Source: Carboxylicivirga linearis | GTDB taxonomy: Bacteria; Bacteroidota; Bacteroidia; Bacteroidales; Marinilabiliaceae | Direction: 5' to 3' | Length of the DNA: 64,000 nt | Assembly (NCBI RefSeq): GCF_018271995.1 | Contig: NZ_JAGUCO010000002.1 | Location: 372,001 to 436,000 of the forward strand | Part shown: piece after piece, positions 18,085 to 27,097 of the stretch | How the letters are laid out: each line of letters opens with the position of its first letter | How positions within the stretch are numbered: position 1 is the first letter of the stretch | Notes under the pieces: generated by a model | The model's input: the letters and a program-made list of their open reading frames with translations, nothing else | What the model was told of the DNA's origin: nothing | The model's database searches: none | Position numbers and translations under genes: made by a program

Positions 18085-18286
18085 ATACATATTCATATAA
18101 TTTATCAATCTCTTCTTCTCCATTTGTGCAATTATAAACTGTAGCACCGTACATCACAAATACTATCATTACACCTTCATTTTTCCTTCTATAGTGAAGT
18201 TTTTTTTGCAATAAATGCTTTCAATTTTGACCACATAAGTATCTATACTCATAATCAAAAATAATGTAAAAAGTACTTTTGTAATG

Positions 18287-18400
18287 TAATTATTGTAGTA
18301 ATTACCGAAAATGCAAGTTAAACCGGATGTCAAACGTGGCTGGTAGGTTTAAATTAATAAATAGGACAAGCTCTCTTACTAAACTTGGTAAGAGAGCTTT
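18287..18400 (+). ncRNA. Candidate small RNA (possibly with an 11-codon ORF)
   Basis: A -7 box TACTTTTG at 18274-18281 is followed about 87 bp later by a perfect 12-bp hairpin, AAGCTCTCTTAC / GTAAGAGAGCTT at 18368-18399, and TTT. The unit stands alone between the sulfur operon and the kinase gene. It contains ATG at 18311 opening a short frame MQVKPDVKRGW that stops at 18344-18346. Whether it is a small RNA, a leader peptide unit or neither cannot be decided from sequence. Confidence 0.4.
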
Positions 18401-18558
18401 ATTTAACCTTAGCACTCTTATAGATCTTTTGCAATATATTCTTTTTGTAAATGAAAACCAATAAATTAATCTTTTAATTACTAATTCTTAAGACTAAATC
18501 ACTACTATTATATAGTAAAAAACACAAATGACATTTGAGAATTTTATACATTGATACT

Positions 18559-18585
18559 AAAGCTGCCTTTCGAGGTAGCTTTTTT
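18559..18585 (+). terminator. Orphan hairpin with T run
   Basis: AAAGCTGCC pairs with GGTAGCTTT (one G-T pair), then TTTTTT-like sequence. No gene ends just upstream, so it may end a short transcript or attenuate the kinase gene. Confidence 0.5.
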
Positions 18586-18730
18586 GCTCTTCAACGCTTG
18601 GCATTAAATTTGATAATAATCAATTTCTTCCTTTTCTAAGGATTTGTACCTACCTGTATTTATTTATGATAACATAACTTTAGCCCACTAACCAGCTCAA
18701 TCTTTGTATTTAATTATTAAGCACTAATAC

Positions 18731-19678
18731 ATGTTAATAGCATTAGTAAGCTCTATATTCGTTCAATTAATTGCAGCTTTGATTGCCATTAGAATTGCTA
18801 TAACAACTGATAAAAATTACAGTTGGTACTTAATTTCTTTTGCCTTTATATTAATGGTTTTAGGACGTATTGTAGCTGTATTCGCTACTACATTCGATGA
18901 TTATTTCAGGCTGGATACCTTTAATGCTTTTCTAACCTTATTGACCTCAATTACTTTTTTATTTTCATTAAAAGGAATAAGAGACCTTCTTAATGCCCAA
19001 AGAAAGTTAGAGACCACTAAAAAGGTCTTTAATCACAAAATGCTTAAAGCAATGATTAACACCGAAGAGCAAACAAAAAATAAGTTTGCTATGGAGCTTC
19101 ACGATGGCTTGGGTCCATTGCTTTCTATTGCACAAATGACCCTTTCCACAATAAAAAGTCCAAGACCGGAAAACAACGATAAACTGAATCACTCAAAAAA
19201 ACTGATTGAGGAATCAATACAAACCCTTAAAGAAGTATCAAACGGATTGAGTCCACGCGTATTAATCGACTTTGGCATTGAAAAAGCACTTAAAACCTTC
19301 TGTTATAAACTGCCAACAGAAGAAACACCACACATTCAAATTCACTACGGACTAAAGCAACGAAGGTATTCATTTGAACTGGAGATAACCATGTATCGCA
19401 TTATATGCGAAGTTATTAATAATGCATGCAAGCACGCAAAAGCAAATCAAGTCATAATTAACCTGGTACAGAAAGATGACACAGTTACCATTCGTTGTCT
19501 CGACAATGGAATAGGTGTTGATAACGATGCAATGACAAAAATTAATGGCAATGGTTTTATTAACCTTCAATCACGTATGGAATTTTTGAATGGTAAAGGC
19601 AGTATTAAAACATTAGAAGGCAGAGGAACATATGTAGCTGTATCATTCAATACTTTAAATAACGAATCACAAAATTAA
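18731..19678 (+). CDS. Membrane-bound sensor histidine kinase (HisKA_3/NarX-type)
   Basis: 315 residues. Three hydrophobic segments occupy roughly 1-85, so sensing is probably within or near the membrane. The HisKA_3 dimerisation box follows with the phospho-acceptor His124 in NKFAMELHDGLGPLLS. The HATPase domain has the N box MYRIICEVINNACKHAKA and G boxes CLDNGIGVDN and GNGFINLQSRMEFLNG. It phosphorylates the NarL-type regulator encoded 12 bp downstream. The signal is unknown; the neighbouring sulfur operon is the most obvious candidate target (inference). Confidence 0.93.
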   Translation: MLIALVSSIFVQLIAALIAIRIAITTDKNYSWYLISFAFILMVLGRIVAVFATTFDDYFRLDTFNAFLTLLTSITFLFSLKGIRDLLNAQRKLETTKKVFNHKMLKAMINTEEQTKNKFAMELHDGLGPLLSIAQMTLSTIKSPRPENNDKLNHSKKLIEESIQTLKEVSNGLSPRVLIDFGIEKALKTFCYKLPTEETPHIQIHYGLKQRRYSFELEITMYRIICEVINNACKHAKANQVIINLVQKDDTVTIRCLDNGIGVDNDAMTKINGNGFINLQSRMEFLNGKGSIKTLEGRGTYVAVSFNTLNNESQN

Positions 19679-19690
19679 ACCATTTTCCAG

Positions 19691-20338
19691 ATGAAGAGTT
19701 TATCAATAATAGTAGTTGACGATCATAAATTGTTTCGCGAAGGATTTTGCAAATTGCTTAGCGGTTTACCCTATATTAGTGAAGTACATCAGGCAGAAAA
19801 CGGATTAGCTTTTATTCGTATGCTTAACTCGCAACGTTTTGATATTGTTTTTATGGATATTGCAATGCCACACATTGACGGACTAAAAGCAACATCGGAA
19901 GCGGTTAACCGATTTGGACAATTGAATATTATTGCATTAACCATGCACGGCAGCGAAGAAACATTTAAAAGTATGATTGAAGCCGGCTGTAAAGGATATA
20001 TGCTTAAAAGCTCAAGTTTTGAAGAAATTACCAATGCCATTCAAACAGTTTATGAAGGGGAATTATATGTTTGCTCTGAATTGCAAGAAATCATTACAAA
20101 TACAGTAAACTCAGAAAGAGAAACCAATAATTTCACCAACCGAGAAATGGAAATTATACACCTGATTGCAAAGGGACAAACAAGTCAATCCATTGCAGAT
20201 AGTTTGGGCATCAGAAAGAAAACTGTGGATAAACACCGCGAAAATATTTTTATAAAAACCAATGTAAACAACTCTATTGAACTGGTTATGTATGCCATAA
20301 AAAATAAAATTATTGATGTGTATGAAATGATGGAATAG
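19691..20338 (+). CDS. NarL/FixJ-family response regulator
   Basis: 215 residues. The receiver domain (about 1-125) has the acidic pair in IIVVDDHKLFREG, the phospho-acceptor Asp56 in FMDIAMP, the switch Thr in IIALTMHG and the conserved Lys in GYMLKSSS. The C-terminal LuxR-type HTH is TNREMEIIHLIAKGQTSQSI followed by LGIRKKTVDKHRENI. It is translated together with the kinase gene upstream. DNA targets are not identifiable here. Confidence 0.95.
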   Translation: MKSLSIIVVDDHKLFREGFCKLLSGLPYISEVHQAENGLAFIRMLNSQRFDIVFMDIAMPHIDGLKATSEAVNRFGQLNIIALTMHGSEETFKSMIEAGCKGYMLKSSSFEEITNAIQTVYEGELYVCSELQEIITNTVNSERETNNFTNREMEIIHLIAKGQTSQSIADSLGIRKKTVDKHRENIFIKTNVNNSIELVMYAIKNKIIDVYEMME

Positions 20339-20514
20339 CGACTATTTAATATGCAAACCTATGCCTCCTTCTACCTATTTAGTCATAAAAGAATCCAGTC
20401 ACATCCATTAATTTTTTAAGTTCTACTGTACAAAAGCATAAATGCGTTGTTGTAATAATAGCATCATTTATTCTTTTTTTACAACTTGTAACATTGCCAC
20501 CTGCATAAAATATC

Positions 20515-20522
20515 TACTTTTG
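20515..20522 (+). promoter_or_regulatory. -7 box of the small lipoprotein gene
   Basis: TACTTTTG with a -33-like TTG at 20494-20496, 18 bp upstream. It predicts a start near 20528, leaving about 15 nt to the GTG at 20543, and so supports that GTG as start codon. Confidence 0.55.
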
Positions 20523-20542
20523 CACGATATTTTTTACACAGC

Positions 20543-20848
20543 GTGGGGACTTTACTTAACATCTTATCTTGTTTCTTACTATTTGCCTGTTCAAATAGTA
20601 ATGAAATTCGTCTGAATAACCAGATAGAAGATGAGCATGTTCTATCCCATCAAATTGTCAATTACAATATTGATTCGCCTGATTATAATGGTGAATTAGA
20701 CGATAATGATGCTGGTTCACAATATTGCAAATGTTCTTCAGGAATTCAGCTTTACTATTTCACACAAGAAAATTACTTCTATTTTTCTCAATTTATTGGT
20801 TGCTTTATAAACTTCGAAACCGATAAATCACCCCCTTTTCTTGCTTAG
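20543..20848 (+). CDS. Small putative lipoprotein of unknown function
   Basis: 101 residues from a GTG start. The signal peptide MGTLLNILSCFLLFACSNSN has a lipobox (LFAC) at residues 13-16. The mature part is acidic (EDEHVLSHQ, GELDDNDAGS) with a CKCSSG motif and an aromatic stretch YYFTQENYFYFSQF. I do not recognise a family. Promoter and lipobox together argue that it is real. It lies between the two-component system and nhaD in the same direction. Confidence 0.55.
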   Translation: MGTLLNILSCFLLFACSNSNEIRLNNQIEDEHVLSHQIVNYNIDSPDYNGELDDNDAGSQYCKCSSGIQLYYFTQENYFYFSQFIGCFINFETDKSPPFLA

Positions 20849-20935
20849 AAATAAGATTCAATCAACAAAATTATTCAGACAATTTAACTGAGCAAAAAGC
20901 TCATATCCATTTATTTATTCAAAACTTTACCGAAG

Positions 20936-22312
20936 ATGTTTTTATTAATGCTAATCATCTTTGTGCTGGGCTATGGTTTTATCGTTTTCGAGCACATCAA
21001 TCACATTAACAAAGCTGGAATAGCCCTTTTAATGGGCTCGCTAATTTGGGCAATTTATGCCATAGGTGGCGAGAGTATTTTAGGCATGGGATATAGTTCC
21101 GCCTGGGAATCGTTCAAAGCCTTAGGAAATGGCACTGAAGAGTTGCATCATTTTATTACCGAGCACGAACTTTACCACCACCTATCCGAAATTTCCTCAA
21201 TTCTATTCTTCTTAGTGGGTGCCATGACCATTGTTGAATTAGTTGACAAATACCAGGGATTCAGAATTATAACCAACAAAATCAACAGTACTAACATTGT
21301 TAAGCTATTATGGATATTAAGTATTCTTACCTTCTTTATGTCGGCTGTACTTGATAACCTTACAACAACTATAGTTATTATAACCGTTCTACGTAAACTA
21401 CTTACTGATCAAAAGAATAGATGGATATTTGCCAGTATGGTTGTGATATCAGCAAATGCTGGTGGAGCCTGGTCACCTATTGGTGATGTAACTACCATTA
21501 TGCTTTGGATTGGTAATCAAATTACCGCAGCAAGTATTATAGCATCTGTTTTACTACCCTCTCTGGTTAATATGATTGTTTCAACGTTGCTTTTCTCATT
21601 AATGTTAAAAGGACAGGCAGTAAGACCTGTATTGCATGACGACGAAACAAGAGAATTCACCACCTATAAAGAAAGGGTATTCATGCTCGTTGTAGGTATA
21701 TTAGCACTCATATCCGTACCTGTATTTAAAACCATCACTCACCTCCCTCCTTTTATGGGAATGCTGCTAGGTTTGGCTATTTTATGGATAATGACAGACA
21801 GATATCTAAAAAACAGATCGGGTGAAGATAAACGTAAACTTACTGTTACAGCTGTTTTAAAAGTAATTGATATGCCTACTGTATTATTTTTCTTAGGTAT
21901 ATTAAGTGCTGTTGCAGCTTTGCAATCAGCAGGTCACTTGGATATTATGGCGCAATACCTGGACAAGCATGTGAAAAATATTTACATCATCAATATACTT
22001 ATCGGGGCCATATCATCTATAGTAGATAACGTTCCTTTGGTAGCAGCCTCAATGGGAATGTACAATATTGCTGGAGCAAGTGCTTCGGGCTACATGGCCA
22101 ACTTTGTTCAGGATGGTAACTTTTGGTCGTTTCTGGCCTATTGTGCCGGAACAGGAGGTAGTATTTTAATTATAGGATCTGCTGCCGGAGTTGCTGCCAT
22201 GGGATTGGAGAAGATTGATTTTATGTGGTATCTAAAAAAAATTAGCCTGATTGGAATAGCAGGCTATCTAGCAGGAGCATTGGCTTTTTATTTACAAACC
22301 ATGCTCTTTTAA
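20936..22312 (+). CDS. nhaD: NhaD-type sodium/proton antiporter
   Basis: 458 residues with 12-13 hydrophobic segments. Signature stretches of the NhaD family include LFFLVGAMTIVELVD, SAVLDNLTTTIVIITVLRKL, ISANAGGAWSPIGDVTTIML and SSIVDNVPLVAASMGMY. The paired Asp-Asn and the SPIGD loop are conserved in this ion-transporter superfamily. It exports sodium in exchange for protons, which suits a marine or brackish habitat. It is the last gene before a strong hairpin at 22336. Confidence 0.94.
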   Translation: MFLLMLIIFVLGYGFIVFEHINHINKAGIALLMGSLIWAIYAIGGESILGMGYSSAWESFKALGNGTEELHHFITEHELYHHLSEISSILFFLVGAMTIVELVDKYQGFRIITNKINSTNIVKLLWILSILTFFMSAVLDNLTTTIVIITVLRKLLTDQKNRWIFASMVVISANAGGAWSPIGDVTTIMLWIGNQITAASIIASVLLPSLVNMIVSTLLFSLMLKGQAVRPVLHDDETREFTTYKERVFMLVVGILALISVPVFKTITHLPPFMGMLLGLAILWIMTDRYLKNRSGEDKRKLTVTAVLKVIDMPTVLFFLGILSAVAALQSAGHLDIMAQYLDKHVKNIYIINILIGAISSIVDNVPLVAASMGMYNIAGASASGYMANFVQDGNFWSFLAYCAGTGGSILIIGSAAGVAAMGLEKIDFMWYLKKISLIGIAGYLAGALAFYLQTMLF

Positions 22313-22335
22313 TTTAGTGATTTAAGTTATGTTTG

Positions 22336-22372
22336 AAAGCCGACTTTTAACGAAAAGCCGGCTTTTCTATTT
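22336..22372. terminator. Terminator after nhaD
   Basis: AAAGCCG / CGGCTTT outer stem with an inner CTTTT / AAAAG stem, then CTATTTTTT. It also faces the end of the convergent acyltransferase gene. Confidence 0.8.
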
Positions 22373-22374
22373 TT

Positions 22375-23478
22375 TCATGCTTTATTCGAAACTAGGATCT
22401 TTGGTGCATAATGTTTTTGTCCTATATTTCTTGCTGTATTCAGACCAAAACCTAGACCTATCCACCATATACGTTTTAATAGCAACTCATAAACCAATAA
22501 ACTCCCAGCAAAGCTAAATAGATTAACACCTGCAAATGTTATAAAAGCAGGCATTTGAAATGGTATTAACAGTGAAGCTCCCCAATAAAGGAATATCATA
22601 TGTAATATATAAACCGGATAAGCAGCTTTGCTTAAATAAGCTAATGCTTTATTTGAATGATTTAAATATCTATATCCAAATGAAAAAATGGTATATATCC
22701 ATAAAATTGATTCAATAGCTGTGAAAATATGTGAAGCAATCAATTCATATTTAATTACACGTACCAAATAAAATGTAATTGCAAGAGTCAGATATATCCA
22801 TCGCATCGAAAGGACTCTTTGCCAAAATGCTTTTCCACTGTATACCATTAAAAATCCAATTAAAAAGGCAATAAAGCCCAATACATAACCATGCAAAGTC
22901 ATCGCATACAATTCAAAACTATCAGGTTTAACCACCACAACTTCAATCACAAATAGTGATATTGCTATTAAAATTGAAAGAGGATGACTAAACACCTTTG
23001 ACACATAACCCTGAACAACATCAGCTTTGTGTTTTAAGAGGTAAAAAACAGGCAATAATATAATAACATAGCTAAATATATTACCCAAGAACCAAAGATG
23101 TCCTCTGCCCCAATCATAGCTTAAAGGTTGACTATAATAACGCTGCCAAATAAAAACATGTATTGGAACAATCACAAACATTCCCACTATAAAAGGCAAT
23201 AAAATACGCTTACTCCTCTCCCACACTAATTGCTTCCAGTTTCTTTTTCTCATCGCAAAGCAAACACCCATACCCGACACAAAAAACAATAGAGGAATTC
23301 GCCACACATTTAACATCGACATAGCTACCCAAAGCCAACTTAATCCTTTATTACTCTGTATAAATCCGATTAACACACCCCAGGGTTGAAAAACTATTGC
23401 CGAGTGGTATATTAAAAGTAAAGCAATAGCAATTACCCTTAACCAATCAATATCATATCGTCTTTCTGTAGTTTTCAT
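22375..23478 (-). CDS. Acyltransferase family 3 membrane protein
   Basis: 367 residues with about ten hydrophobic segments. It belongs to the acyltransferase 3 (OafA/WecH-like) family: N-terminal YDIDWLRVIAIALLLIYHSA with the conserved His25, then RIPLLFFVSGMGVCFAM and RSKRILLPFIVGM. Such proteins O-acylate surface sugars or lipids at the inner membrane; the acceptor is unknown. There is no sugar-biosynthesis cluster nearby. It ends against the nhaD terminator and is followed upstream by the ankyrin lipoprotein gene on the same strand (29 bp gap). Confidence 0.88.
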   Translation of the reverse strand: MKTTERRYDIDWLRVIAIALLLIYHSAIVFQPWGVLIGFIQSNKGLSWLWVAMSMLNVWRIPLLFFVSGMGVCFAMRKRNWKQLVWERSKRILLPFIVGMFVIVPIHVFIWQRYYSQPLSYDWGRGHLWFLGNIFSYVIILLPVFYLLKHKADVVQGYVSKVFSHPLSILIAISLFVIEVVVVKPDSFELYAMTLHGYVLGFIAFLIGFLMVYSGKAFWQRVLSMRWIYLTLAITFYLVRVIKYELIASHIFTAIESILWIYTIFSFGYRYLNHSNKALAYLSKAAYPVYILHMIFLYWGASLLIPFQMPAFITFAGVNLFSFAGSLLVYELLLKRIWWIGLGFGLNTARNIGQKHYAPKILVSNKA

Positions 23479-23507
23479 GGCTTCTGATTGATAAATAAAT
23501 TACACTT

Positions 23508-24086
23508 TTATTTTTGCAGCAATACTACCATCTTTGGTCTGGTCGCTTCTAAATAGTTTAAATCCAATCGTAAACCTAATGGCCCCAAATCACGGTTAAG
23601 CTGCTCATAAATTGCTTTGACATCTTCGAATGAACCTGAAACACTTTCTACTGGAGTTGATCCAAAACTATTCTTCAACGTTTTATCAGCCCCTTTTTGA
23701 AGTAAATATTGAGCAATTTCAACCCTACAGAAAAATGCTGCAGTATGTAAAGCTGTTGAGCCATCTGCACTTTTCAAATTTAAATCTGCCCCTCCATCAA
23801 TTAAGGCTTGGGCGGCCTCAATTTTATTAAAGGTTGTAGCAATAATTAAAGGAGTAGAACCATACTGATCTTTTTGATTCAAGTCGGTACCTATTGCAAT
23901 GTGGGCCTTAATGGCATTAACATCTCCCATAAACGCAGCTGCTGGCAAATCCATCGATGGTTTAGCCGTTTGGTGTGTTTCTTTACCTTCTTTTTGACTT
24001 ACACTATTACACGCCTGCATACCAATCATACTTAATGAAAGTAACATTAGTACTAAAATTCGATTAACATTCATCTTTGTTTTCAT
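23508..24086 (-). CDS. Ankyrin-repeat lipoprotein
   Basis: 192 residues from the ATG at 24086 (a TTG three codons upstream is less likely). The signal peptide has the lipobox SMIGMQACN. At least three ankyrin repeats follow: DLPAAAFMGDVNAIKAHIAI, YGSTPLIIATTFNKIEAAQA and GSTALHTAAFFCRVEIAQYL, with a fourth weaker one (GSTPVESVSG). It probably binds another protein in the periplasm. It is divergent from the AraC/TPR regulator and shares with it an intergenic region carrying repeated half-sites. Confidence 0.88.
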   Translation of the reverse strand: MKTKMNVNRILVLMLLSLSMIGMQACNSVSQKEGKETHQTAKPSMDLPAAAFMGDVNAIKAHIAIGTDLNQKDQYGSTPLIIATTFNKIEAAQALIDGGADLNLKSADGSTALHTAAFFCRVEIAQYLLQKGADKTLKNSFGSTPVESVSGSFEDVKAIYEQLNRDLGPLGLRLDLNYLEATRPKMVVLLQK

Positions 24087-24144
24087 AGCTTTCAATTTTA
24101 TCCTGTTGACAGGTTAATTAGTAATTAATTTTGATAGTGTAAAG

Positions 24145-24247
24145 TTGCGTTATAAGGTGACGCACTATTAATCAACCATGCAGCCAATAGCATAAAGTTT
24201 GAACAGCTCATAAAACATATGAAGCAAGCATATAAAATATGACGCAA
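24145..24247. promoter_or_regulatory. Cluster of ATGACGCAA-like half-sites
   Basis: Four related 9-mers: 24145-24153 (minus strand ATAACGCAA), 24157-24165 (GTGACGCAC), 24219-24227 (ATGAAGCAA) and 24239-24247 (ATGACGCAA). The last two are in direct repeat exactly 20 bp apart, two helical turns, as is usual for AraC-family sites. They sit between the ankyrin gene and the AraC-type regulator. Confidence 0.45.
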
Positions 24248-24400
24248 ACGAGGTAAAATCCCAAACTTATTAGTTCATTTCTTTTTGTTGATTTAATGAT
24301 CCAACACTTTCTAATCGAGTCGTATTTTTTATTCACAAATCAGTTAATCCCTTTATTTAGTATCTTGCAAAAAGTATTTATTCGAAAGCATCCTCCATCA

Positions 24401-26452
24401 ATGGTAAAAAATTTTATAAACAGACTTAAACAGGAAGTTCTGAATAATATCGAAAATGAAAACTTTGGTGTTTCAGAACTGGCAGAAAAAGTTGGTATGA
24501 GTCGCTCTAATCTTTTACGACGAATACAAAAGGAAAAAGGTTGTTCTGCCAGTCAGTTTATAAGAAAAATTCGTCTTGAAGAAGCAATGTCCTTATTAGA
24601 GGCAAATGAGAAAACAGTATCGGAAGTTTCCTACATGGTAGGATTTAACAGCACCTCTTATTTCATTAAATGCTTTAGAGAACAATATGGTTACCCTCCG
24701 GGAGAAGTGAACCAACAGAGTAAAAAGATTGAAGTAAAAACAAATCAAACAAATAGCATTAATTCATTTTTTAAGTATTGGCCATACTTTACAGCTGCAG
24801 CATTACTTATCATTGCAATTTTCATTTACCTAAGCCAAAACTATTCTTCAAATAAAACTGAGGATAAATCCATAGCCGTTTTGCCTTTTAAAAACGACAG
24901 TAATGATTCAACCAATCTTTATTTTATTAATGGTTTAATGGAGTCTGTTTTAAACAATTTGCAATCTATTGGTGAATTGAGAGTTGTCAGCCGAACCTCT
25001 GTAGAAAAATATCGTAATTCAAAGCTTTCGGCACCTGAAATAGCTGAAGGGCTTGGTGTAAGTTACATTGTTGAAGGAAGTGGTCAAAAAATTGGAAATC
25101 AAATATTATTGAGCATCCAACTTATTGAGGCTAATAAAGACAACCATCTATGGTCGAAACAATACAACAGACAAACCGCTGATATTTTTTCTATACAGAT
25201 GGAGGTAGCTAAAAAAATTGCTAACTCTATTGAAATCATCTTAAAACCAGAAGAGAAGGAACAAATTGAGCAAATTCCAACACAAAACATAGTAGCCTAC
25301 GACTATTATTTGAAAGGATTAGATCATTTACATAAAGAATCATTACCCGGATTAAGGGAAGGAATTGAATTGATAAAGCTTGCTATTAATGAAGATCCGG
25401 AATTTGCTCATGCACACGCTGTTTTGGCGTTCTCATATTATTACTTAGATCTATTCTCACCCAATAAAACATACACCGATTCTCTTATTCATTATGCTGA
25501 CAAAGCCCTTCTTTTTAATCCTAAACTGGCTGTTGCTTTAAATGCAAAAGCACTGTATTACATTAAAAATGCAGATTATAATCAAGCGGTTGAATATCTT
25601 GAAAAAGCGCTAGAGTACAACCCAAACTCAGCAACAGTTATTAATACCTTATCTGATGTTTATACCAATCATTTGCCTGACACCAAAAAATATCTCGAAT
25701 ATGCATTAAAAGGTATCCGGTTAGATATTGCCTCCTACGATTCTTCCACAACCAGTTATATATATCTTCATTTAAGTAATGCACTTATACAAACTGGCTT
25801 TGTTGATGAAGCATTGACTTCCATTGATCAATCACTACAATACAATCCCGATAACTTATTTTCGGAATATGTAAAAGCTTATATTTTATATGCTAAGAAC
25901 CAAGATCTGAATCAAACTAAAAACTTACTAAAACAAGCATTGGCAAAAGACACCAATCGTTTTGACATTATTCTGGAAATAGGAAATGTTTGTTATTATC
26001 AGCAAGAATGGAATGAAGCAGCAAAATATTTCGATAAATTTTTAGCTATTAGAGAATACATGCAGTTACAATCCTATATCCATAAAAATGTTGAAATGGC
26101 ATATGTTTATCGTAAAGTTGGCAAGTATGTTGAAGCAGAGAAATTAATTACTGATTATAAAACATTTATAGAACAAGATCAATCAGTATATCGCAACTTA
26201 TTTTGGTCAGCATATTACGCTTATATGAATGATGATCAGAATACAATACGATACTTAAAGAAATTCTCAGAAGAAGAAAGTATTCAAATATGGGTACCCC
26301 TTTTCACCCCTAATGATCCACTTTTTCAAACTATTAAAAACACTTCAGAGTTTATTGGTATAATGGATACCATTAAACAACAATTTTGGCAAAACCACAA
26401 AAAGATAAAAAGTAAACTTGAAAACGAAGGACTTATTTCCACTCTCAAATAG
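24401..26452 (+). CDS. Membrane-bound AraC-type regulator with TolB-N/FlgO-like and TPR domains
   Basis: 683 residues from the ATG at 24401; an ATG at 24296 would add 35 residues that do not fit the family start. The AraC-type double HTH comes first (about 20-110: FGVSELAEKVGMSRSNLLRR, EVSYMVGFNSTSYFIKCFRE). One membrane segment follows (YFTAAALLIIAIFIYL), then the SIAVLPFKN domain common in adenylate-cyclase/TolB-N proteins, then a long TPR region (e.g. AVEYLEKALEYNPNSATVIN, ALTSIDQSLQYNPDN). DNA binding faces the cytoplasm and the rest probably the periplasm. Targets and signal are unknown, but the half-sites upstream suggest autoregulation. Confidence 0.88.
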   Translation: MVKNFINRLKQEVLNNIENENFGVSELAEKVGMSRSNLLRRIQKEKGCSASQFIRKIRLEEAMSLLEANEKTVSEVSYMVGFNSTSYFIKCFREQYGYPPGEVNQQSKKIEVKTNQTNSINSFFKYWPYFTAAALLIIAIFIYLSQNYSSNKTEDKSIAVLPFKNDSNDSTNLYFINGLMESVLNNLQSIGELRVVSRTSVEKYRNSKLSAPEIAEGLGVSYIVEGSGQKIGNQILLSIQLIEANKDNHLWSKQYNRQTADIFSIQMEVAKKIANSIEIILKPEEKEQIEQIPTQNIVAYDYYLKGLDHLHKESLPGLREGIELIKLAINEDPEFAHAHAVLAFSYYYLDLFSPNKTYTDSLIHYADKALLFNPKLAVALNAKALYYIKNADYNQAVEYLEKALEYNPNSATVINTLSDVYTNHLPDTKKYLEYALKGIRLDIASYDSSTTSYIYLHLSNALIQTGFVDEALTSIDQSLQYNPDNLFSEYVKAYILYAKNQDLNQTKNLLKQALAKDTNRFDIILEIGNVCYYQQEWNEAAKYFDKFLAIREYMQLQSYIHKNVEMAYVYRKVGKYVEAEKLITDYKTFIEQDQSVYRNLFWSAYYAYMNDDQNTIRYLKKFSEEESIQIWVPLFTPNDPLFQTIKNTSEFIGIMDTIKQQFWQNHKKIKSKLENEGLISTLK

Positions 26453-27097
26453 AGATAATTAAGTGAGTTGCTTGAATAACAATGTATTGTTTTTTAGTAT
26501 GAATCAGTACTGTCCGATTAATTAAAAGAATTCAAGAAATAAGCCTCCTCAGTACAACTCCAGCAGAGTTGCATGTAAACAAAAGCATAACATTATGAAT
26601 GAAGATATTTAACGGACACCATTAATTAAGAATACATAATCAAATATCAATACAAAACACTTTCAACTAATATGTTTTGCGACATCACAGGTTACTCAAA
26701 AGTAACTTGTATTTTTATTCATAAAGCATCTTGATTCTGTAATATTAATCGACTTTTTATATAAAATTAAAATCAAAGGATTGAAACATTTCAGTCATAT
26801 ATACCTAATCAATGATCACATTTACCCCACTTATCACATCCATACACCTCATTATGTGTATCTTAATAAAATAAGCTTCACATTTGAGTAAATAAAATAG
26901 TAATGACCAATTCTTATTTCGGTAAACTATTTATGTATTCATAATCCAATTTAATGTAACAAAAATACACTTTCATCATAATGAAACAATCGTGAACATA
27001 AGTATGAATTCTTTTTATTTATCTTAGCAATATCTTTCCAGACAGGTTGTTTTCCCCTTGCCCCGTTCGTTTTCTTTCCTTAAGAGCGGGGCTTTTT
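26453..27097. other. 645-bp AT-rich stretch without genes
   Basis: No ORF or tRNA seen. A weak hairpin AACAAT / ATTGTT with T run (about 26478-26495) may end the AraC/TPR gene. TGTCCG at about 26514 and CGGACA at about 26610 form a short inverted pair. A strong forward hairpin lies at the right end (27059-27097) without an obvious transcript before it. Confidence 0.6.
27059..27097 (+). terminator. Forward terminator-like hairpin
   Basis: GCCCCG pairs with CGGGGC across a 20-nt loop, followed by TTTTTTT on the plus strand. The minus strand lacks a T run here, so it does not look made for the thioesterase gene that ends at 27098. Confidence 0.6.

Larger units (their letters stand above)
18011..18730. 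other. 720-bp non-coding stretch with three hairpins
   Basis: No ORF of credible length. It contains the operon terminator (18051), a promoter-plus-hairpin unit suggestive of a small RNA (18274-18400), and a further hairpin with a T run (18559-18585). The sequence between them is AT-rich and shows nothing I can name. Confidence 0.7.

Noticed and set aside
26510-26620. TGTCCG ... CGGACA inverted pair about 100 bp apart, as a possible MITE or insertion-sequence remnant
   Set aside because: Only six to eight bases match, there is no target duplication at the ends and no transposase remnant.
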